From NCBI GenBank assembly GCA_947311285.1, contig CAMZKS010000005.1, forward strand, positions 1 to 8,801: a stretch of DNA of 8,801 bases, in the 5' to 3' direction. Below are positions 6,464 through 8,801 of the stretch, in pieces. The stretch's first letter is position 1, and every line of letters begins with the position of its first letter. The translations under genes and the position numbers were made by a program. The notes below the pieces were generated by a model that saw only the letters and a list, made by a program, of their open reading frames with translations, made no database searches and was not told where the DNA came from. This stretch comes from an uncultured bacterium. Lineage in GTDB: Bacteria > Patescibacteriota > Gracilibacteria > UBA4473.

Positions 6464-7197
6464 TGACAGATGAAATAAAAATTCAGACCTTTCGACCGGG
6501 AGACGCACTTCCAAAAAACTTAATATTACCGCAGCAAAGTCATAGTGCTAACGTTGTGAAAATCGAGACGGGGTTCGAGGATTTAACCAACTGTGACGGA
6601 CTTTGGACCCAAAATAAAAAATTTCTAATTGGCGTTAAAACGGCCGACTGTGCGCCTATTTGCATTTGGAGTAATGAGCAGTTTGGAATTGTTCATGCCG
6701 GCTGGCGAGGGGTTGTTAATGGAGTTATTGAAAATTTATTAACCGCCTTTGAGTTCGAACCAAGTTCGAACTTGGTTCGAACTCAAAACCCCGAGACCGG
6801 TCTCCAATTTAATTCAAGCCAGTCTAGTCCTACTTCACTAGAAAACCGAGACCGGTCTCGAGATTTTAAAATCTGGATCGGCCCGATTCTGCCTCGTTTT
6901 GAAATACAACGAGATGAATGCTATGAACAAATTAAAACTAAGTTTGGCGATGAGTTTTTTAATGAAATCAAGGTCGACCTTAAAATGCAAAAAGCGCATT
7001 CTAATAAGAAAAAATCAAAATCAAGGTCGACCTTGATTTTTGAATTCAAAAAATGCCTACAGTTCTTACTACCACAAGCCGAATTCGATTCACGCTCAAC
7101 TTTTACAGATAAAAATTTAGCCAGCTGGCGACGTGACAAACATTTCAATAAAGGCCAGAATATAACCGTAATTGGTAGTGCTTCTCACTTTTCTTAA
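6463..7197 (+). CDS. pgeF: YfiH/PgeF (DUF152, multicopper-polyphenol-oxidase-like) protein with palindromic in-frame insertions
   Basis: A 244-residue member of the YfiH/LACC1 family. These proteins are reported to act as purine nucleoside phosphorylase/adenosine deaminase and, in E. coli, as the peptidoglycan editing factor PgeF. The metal-site motifs are present: QQSHSANV (H27), KTADCAPI (C63) and VHAGWRG (H78), followed by WIGP (138-141) and WRRD near the end. Two features are odd. The usual N-terminal part, about 45 residues with the TR.GGVS and SLNLG motifs, is missing, and an in-frame TAG at 6454-6456 rules out an upstream start. There are also two expansions compared with E. coli YfiH as I recall it: about 30 extra residues between F96 and K136, and about 15 extra around 170-191. 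Both coincide exactly with palindromic DNA. Normal total length is therefore the sum of a loss and two gains. Whether the enzyme is active is uncertain, though the metal ligands are kept. The NUDIX gene follows 66 nt downstream. Confidence 0.88.
   Translation: MTDEIKIQTFRPGDALPKNLILPQQSHSANVVKIETGFEDLTNCDGLWTQNKKFLIGVKTADCAPICIWSNEQFGIVHAGWRGVVNGVIENLLTAFEFEPSSNLVRTQNPETGLQFNSSQSSPTSLENRDRSRDFKIWIGPILPRFEIQRDECYEQIKTKFGDEFFNEIKVDLKMQKAHSNKKKSKSRSTLIFEFKKCLQFLLPQAEFDSRSTFTDKNLASWRRDKHFNKGQNITVIGSASHFS
6748..6787. repeat. 40-bp perfect palindrome with three GTTCGAAC units
   Basis: The whole interval equals its own reverse complement. It contains GTTCGAAC at 6753-6760, 6764-6771 and 6775-6782, exactly 11 bp apart, that is, about one helical turn. 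It lies inside the yfiH frame starting at codon 96 and is translated through without a stop. It begins the larger of the two protein expansions. No loop separates the arms, so in RNA it would fold into a long hairpin with only a few unpaired bases at the tip. Confidence 0.93.
6792..6860. repeat. Palindromic element A: two GAGACCGGTCTC cores as inverted ends
   Basis: The 12-bp palindrome GAGACCGGTCTC occurs at 6793-6804 and 6848-6859. With one flanking base the two copies form 13-bp inverted ends (6792-6804 and 6848-6860) around a 43-bp interior. That interior holds a further hairpin, TCTAGT (6823-6828) with ACTAGA (6837-6842). The whole unit is 69 bp, or 23 codons. The first core is read as E-T-G-L and the second in another phase as R-D-R-S. 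Confidence 0.85.
6965..7039. repeat. Palindromic element B: two AAGGTCGACCTT cores as inverted ends
   Basis: The palindrome AAGGTCGACCTT occurs at 6970-6981 and 7023-7034. The second copy extends to a perfect 24-bp palindrome at 7017-7040. The two copies together make 17-bp inverted ends (6965-6981 and 7023-7039) around a 41-bp interior. That interior carries a small hairpin, AATGC (6984-6988) with GCATT (6996-7000). The unit is 75 bp, or 25 codons, and falls at the second expansion of the YfiH protein. The first core is read K-V-D-L and the second in another phase as part of S-R-S-T-L. Confidence 0.85.
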
Positions 7198-7225
7198 GAT
7201 TCCCTATTACTTACTGCCTATAAAT

Positions 7226-7243
7226 TCAAGGTCAACCTTAAAA
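7226..7243. repeat. Degenerate intergenic copy of the AAGGTCGACCTT palindrome
   Basis: TCAAGGTCAACCTTAAAA matches the left end of element B inside yfiH (TCAAGGTCGACCTTAAAA, 6968-6985) at 17 of 18 bases; the difference is at the centre of the palindrome. It lies in the 66-bp gap between yfiH and the NUDIX gene. A second TCAACCTTAAAC follows at 7249-7260. Confidence 0.6.
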
Positions 7244-7263
7244 CATTCTCAACCTTAAACTAC

Positions 7264-7785
7264 ATGAAACCCTTCAAAATCCTGTCTCGTGAAACGCTCA
7301 TAGACTCACCATTCTGTCCCATAGAAAAACAAATCGTAGAACTTCCTAATGGCAAAACAACGGAATGGTTTGTAAATTTAAACAAAGGCGCTGTAATTGT
7401 CATTCCGATACTAGAAAATGGAGAAATTTTACTACAAAAAAATTATAAACACGGCTGTGGACAAGTGATTCTAGAATTTTGTGCTGGCATGATCGACGAA
7501 GGCGAGACTCCCGAGCAAGCGGCCAAACGCGAACTTTTAGAAGAAACCGGTTACGCCTCCCCTCAATTCATAAAGCTTAAGAGTATTTTTAATGATCCTT
7601 CTGGCAGTAAAATGCAGTATCATTATTTTTTGGCCAAAAACGCCTCCAAAACCCAAGAACCAGAGTTAGAAGATGCCGAACAAATTGAGCCTTTTACGAT
7701 TAAAAACCTTGAAACCCTTAAAACATTTTTAACTCACCCCGACACTAAAACCACCTCGGCCACAGTTGGTGGGGCGTTTTATTAG
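7264..7785 (+). CDS. NUDIX hydrolase, ADP-ribose pyrophosphatase-like
   Basis: A 173-residue cytoplasmic hydrolase expected to split a nucleoside diphosphate linked to another group (for example ADP-ribose to AMP and ribose-5-phosphate). The full NUDIX box is present at residues 75-97: G75, five residues, E81, seven residues, then RELLEETGY, with the metal-binding glutamates 90, 93 and 94. The preceding GAVIVIPILENGEILLQKNYKHG and the E-F-C-A-G-M lead into the box are typical of the ADP-ribose pyrophosphatase branch. The post-box segment NDPSGSKMQYHYFLAKN is in the usual position of the substrate loop. The substrate cannot be fixed from sequence. There is no Shine-Dalgarno before the ATG. A TATAAA at 7219-7224 could be its -10. 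Otherwise it is co-transcribed with yfiH, which ends 66 nt upstream. No convincing terminator follows. Confidence 0.92.
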   Translation: MKPFKILSRETLIDSPFCPIEKQIVELPNGKTTEWFVNLNKGAVIVIPILENGEILLQKNYKHGCGQVILEFCAGMIDEGETPEQAAKRELLEETGYASPQFIKLKSIFNDPSGSKMQYHYFLAKNASKTQEPELEDAEQIEPFTIKNLETLKTFLTHPDTKTTSATVGGAFY

Positions 7786-7852
7786 AAACCTATCTGAGTA
7801 ACTAAAACCTATTCAATGAAAGTAATTCTGCTTCTCAGCTAAAATAAAAAAA

Positions 7853-7882
7853 TTGACAACAGTAAAAAAAACTACTTTTAAT
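7853..7882 (+). promoter_or_regulatory. Predicted promoter of the GC-rich small transcription unit
   Basis: A perfect TTGACA (7853-7858) is followed after 18 bp by TTTAAT (7877-7882). Transcription would start around 7889. The spacer contains a run of eight A's. The sites are followed by a compact, GC-rich region and then a strong terminator, which supports a real transcription unit. Confidence 0.55.
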
Positions 7883-7951
7883 ATTGTCTATCATGATGAG
7901 TCGCAATTATGCGCATCTCGCTTGATGACATAGAAACTGAAAGGACATGTT

Positions 7952-8050
7952 ATGTCTAAACAACTTATTAAAGCTACCGCCCCTGGGCGGCTTGCGAATC
8001 CGGCCTTCGCCGACCCCCTGATCGCGCAATACTCTGGCAAAAACAAGTAG
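7952..8050 (+). CDS. Small ORF of 32 codons with strong Shine-Dalgarno, unknown
   Basis: An ATG at 7952 is preceded by AAAGGA (7940-7945) with 6 nt between. This is the only convincing Shine-Dalgarno in the whole window. The peptide starts MSKQLIKATAPGRLANPAF and ends QYSGKNK; it is basic at both ends, with no membrane segment or signal peptide. The stop TAG lies 19 nt before the terminator stem. I do not recognise the family. It may be a small protein gene with its own promoter and terminator, or a leader peptide whose translation chooses between the terminator and the alternative stem that uses its codons at 8010-8020. The GC-rich codons differ from those of neighbouring genes, partly because they must also form RNA structure. 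Confidence 0.55.
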   Translation: MSKQLIKATAPGRLANPAFADPLIAQYSGKNK

Positions 8051-8069
8051 CCAGCGGTTTCTAACTCTC

Positions 8070-8103
8070 GCAGGGGGCGGCCCGTTCGCCCTCTGCATTT
8101 TTT
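8070..8103 (+). terminator. Strong intrinsic terminator of the small unit
   Basis: GCAGGGGGCG (8070-8079) pairs with CGCCCTCTGC (8087-8096), ten pairs with one G-U, around a 7-nt loop, and is followed after one A by six T's (8098-8103). Its 5' arm can instead pair with 8010-8020 inside the short ORF. Confidence 0.88.
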
Positions 8104-8112
8104 CATTTTCTA

Positions 8113-8124
8113 GAGACCGGTCTC
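8113..8124. repeat. Intergenic third copy of the GAGACCGGTCTC palindrome
   Basis: A perfect copy of the 12-bp core found twice inside yfiH, 1.25 kb downstream of the second copy. It begins 9 nt after the terminator T-run. Read on the minus strand its surroundings (AAAACGAGACCGGTCTCTAGA) resemble those of the second yfiH copy (AAAACCGAGACCGGTCTCGAG), so the similarity extends beyond the core. No partner copy is seen within about 60 bp. Confidence 0.8.
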
Positions 8125-8172
8125 GTTTTACACACTCGCAATGACCGCATTCTTATGCCAGATCACTTTTAT

Positions 8173-8200
8173 TTGACACACCCCCTTATATCGCTAGATT
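8173..8200 (+). promoter_or_regulatory. Predicted promoter of the rplJ operon
   Basis: TTGACA (8173-8178) and TAGATT (8195-8200) are separated by 16 bp. Transcription would begin near 8207, just before the conserved part of the L10 leader. This makes the ribosomal operon independent of the small unit upstream. Confidence 0.6.
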
Positions 8201-8210
8201 TTATCAGCTT

Positions 8211-8345
8211 TATCAAAGACCGCCGGTTTGTGCTTGCACTATAAACCCTGCCGAGATGAAAGATGAGTTAGAGATTCCAATCTTTAGCGCTCAGAGCATG
8301 CAGCTCTAGAGCCTGGAATTAACCATCAGGTCGTTTCATCCCGTG
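8211..8345 (+). promoter_or_regulatory. L10 leader (autoregulatory rplJL 5' UTR structure)
   Basis: The 5' part AAAGACCGCCGG and, after a small GTG-CTTG-CAC hairpin, TAAACCCTGCCGAGAT match my memory of the conserved core of the bacterial L10 leader, where a GCAGG-like strand pairs with CCTGC. A second multi-branch part follows. GATGAAA (8255-8261) pairs with TTTCATC (8334-8340), ATTCCA (8274-8279) with TGGAAT (8314-8319), and GCTC-AGAGC (8289-8297) with GCTCT-A-GAGC (8303-8312). In known cases the L10-L12 complex binds here and represses its own operon. No GC-rich terminator with a T-run follows the leader, so control is more likely at translation than at transcription. A weak AT-rich hairpin (8366-8387) lies before the rplJ start. 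Confidence 0.75.
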
Positions 8346-8408
8346 AGCCCTTGATTCAGCACCAAAGGTTTATTTTATTATAAACTTCAATCTAAGAACC
8401 AATTGAAT

Positions 8409-8801
8409 ATGGCCACATCGAAAGCCAAAAAACAATATCAACTTACAGAACTTGAAGCCAAGTTAAAAGACGCTAAAGGTATTGCCTTTGTTAAATTTGA
8501 CGGCGCTTCTGTAATGGACGTACAAGCCGCTCGCCGTGATGCACGATCCAAAGGCATGAGCTACACGGTAATTAAAAAAACCTTAATGAGCTTAGCCGCA
8601 AAAAACACTAATACGGGCGAATTTAGTGCAGACCAATTAGACGGTTCTGTAGCTATCATTATTTCATCTGAAGATGAAATTGCACCAGCTGCCGCCATTA
8701 AAGCTTTTAAAAAAGAGCACTTTGATAAAGAAACTAAAACTAGTAAATTTGATTTTGCTGGCGCTATTTTCCAAGGAAACTTTTTAGACGCTGCCGCTAC
8801 G
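8409..8801 (+). CDS. rplJ: Ribosomal protein L10, 5' part (runs off the window)
   Basis: The first 131 codons of the stalk-base protein uL10, which anchors L7/L12 dimers to the large ribosomal subunit and 23S rRNA. Recognisable segments are KKQYQLTELEAKLKDAKGIA, then FVKFDGASVMDVQAARRDAR-SKGMSYTVIKKTLMSLA, then LDGSVAIIISSEDEIAPAA and FAGAIFQGNFLDA. They follow the L10 order in which the helix-rich N-terminal RNA-binding half leads to the G.V...EDE.APA strand region. The ATG at 8409 is the natural family start. There is no clear Shine-Dalgarno. The L10 leader upstream supports the assignment; rplL is expected next, beyond the window. Confidence 0.96.
   Translation, partial: MATSKAKKQYQLTELEAKLKDAKGIAFVKFDGASVMDVQAARRDARSKGMSYTVIKKTLMSLAAKNTNTGEFSADQLDGSVAIIISSEDEIAPAAAIKAFKKEHFDKETKTSKFDFAGAIFQGNFLDAAAT

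Larger units (their letters stand above)
7889..8103 (+). ncRNA. Putative structured small transcript of about 215 nt, possibly dual-function
   Basis: The interval runs from the predicted start point to an intrinsic terminator. Positions 7973-8096 are about 65% G+C (81 of 124), far above the neighbouring genes. They contain several hairpins: CCGCC/GGCGG (7977-7981 with 7986-7990), CGGC-CTTC-GCCG (8001-8012), and the terminator at 8070-8096. An alternative pairing joins CCGACCCCCTG (8010-8020) to CAGGGGGCGG (8071-8080) with one bulged A; it excludes the terminator. The 5' part can form GATG..CGC/GCG..CATC around 7895-7917. It does not match tmRNA, RNase P, 6S or SRP RNA signatures that I can recall. 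It also contains the short reading frame 7952-8050, so it may be an mRNA with attenuation rather than a non-coding RNA. Confidence 0.45.

Noticed and set aside
6425..6514. A 30-codon N-terminal extension of grxB beginning at 6514.
   Set aside because: It has no resemblance to glutaredoxin 2, overlaps the yfiH start, and the family begins exactly at the MKFYHYPHCPFC start.
6792..7040. CRISPR-like reading of the paired repeats with about 40-bp spacers.
   Set aside because: Each repeat occurs only twice in tandem, the repeats are 12-bp palindromes within a translated gene, and the two pairs are unrelated in sequence.
7794..7851. Terminator after the NUDIX gene from CTGAG/CTCAG and the following A-rich stretch.
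   Set aside because: The stem is five pairs with a loop of more than 30 nt, and the trailing tract on the plus strand is A's, not T's.
7891..8106. Two overlapping minus-strand ORFs of 71 and 63 codons across the GC-rich small unit.
   Set aside because: They arise because GC-rich antisense DNA has few stops. The terminator, promoter and Shine-Dalgarno all support the plus strand, and the minus-strand peptides show no family features.

Overview
The window looks like a chromosomal segment of a bacterium of the Candidate Phyla Radiation / Patescibacteria type. This is an inference. It rests on moderately AT-rich DNA, small genes with almost no Shine-Dalgarno sequences, short or absent 5' leaders, secreted multi-Ig surface proteins with a GIGT-repeat fibre-like partner, a shortened YfiH enzyme and a divergent L10. 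The long reading frames contain no internal TGA, so the standard code fits better than the UGA=Gly code of Gracilibacteria/Absconditabacteria. The class or order cannot be told from the sequence alone.

Layout. Positions 1-3060 hold two secreted or surface protein genes on the minus strand: a short fibre-like protein (50-856) and a multi-domain Ig/FN3 protein with a C-terminal membrane anchor (928-2997). Upstream of them is mscL (3119-3511, minus), closed off by a clear intrinsic terminator. Divergent from mscL is a class A penicillin-binding protein (3638-5710, plus), which converges on a glutaredoxin-2 gene (5771-6424, minus). A 38-bp gap separates grxB from a divergent YfiH/PgeF-family gene (6463-7197, plus), followed by a NUDIX hydrolase (7264-7785, plus). 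The last kilobase has two regulatory units. The first is a GC-rich small transcription unit with its own promoter, a 32-codon reading frame with a good Shine-Dalgarno sequence, and an intrinsic terminator (about 7853-8103). The second is a promoter followed by an L10 leader and the start of rplJ (8173 to the window end).

The most unusual part lies in and around the yfiH gene. It carries several perfect palindromes built on 12-bp self-complementary cores: GAGACCGGTCTC twice, AAGGTCGACCTT twice, and a 40-bp palindrome made of three GTTCGAAC units 11 bp apart. They sit inside the reading frame at the two places where the protein is longer than its family. They are arranged as two pairs of inverted ends with about 40 bp between, and a small hairpin within each interval. 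Further copies lie between genes: a degenerate one before the NUDIX gene and a perfect one just after the small-RNA terminator. This resembles the in-frame Rickettsia palindromic elements in behaviour, but the sequences are different and I do not recognise the family.

Functionally, the window combines envelope genes (surface adhesin-like proteins, mechanosensitive channel, peptidoglycan synthase, a possible peptidoglycan-editing or purine-salvage enzyme) with redox and nucleotide housekeeping and a ribosomal-stalk operon. Apart from mscL with the surface genes, which share a strand, most genes appear to be transcribed separately.
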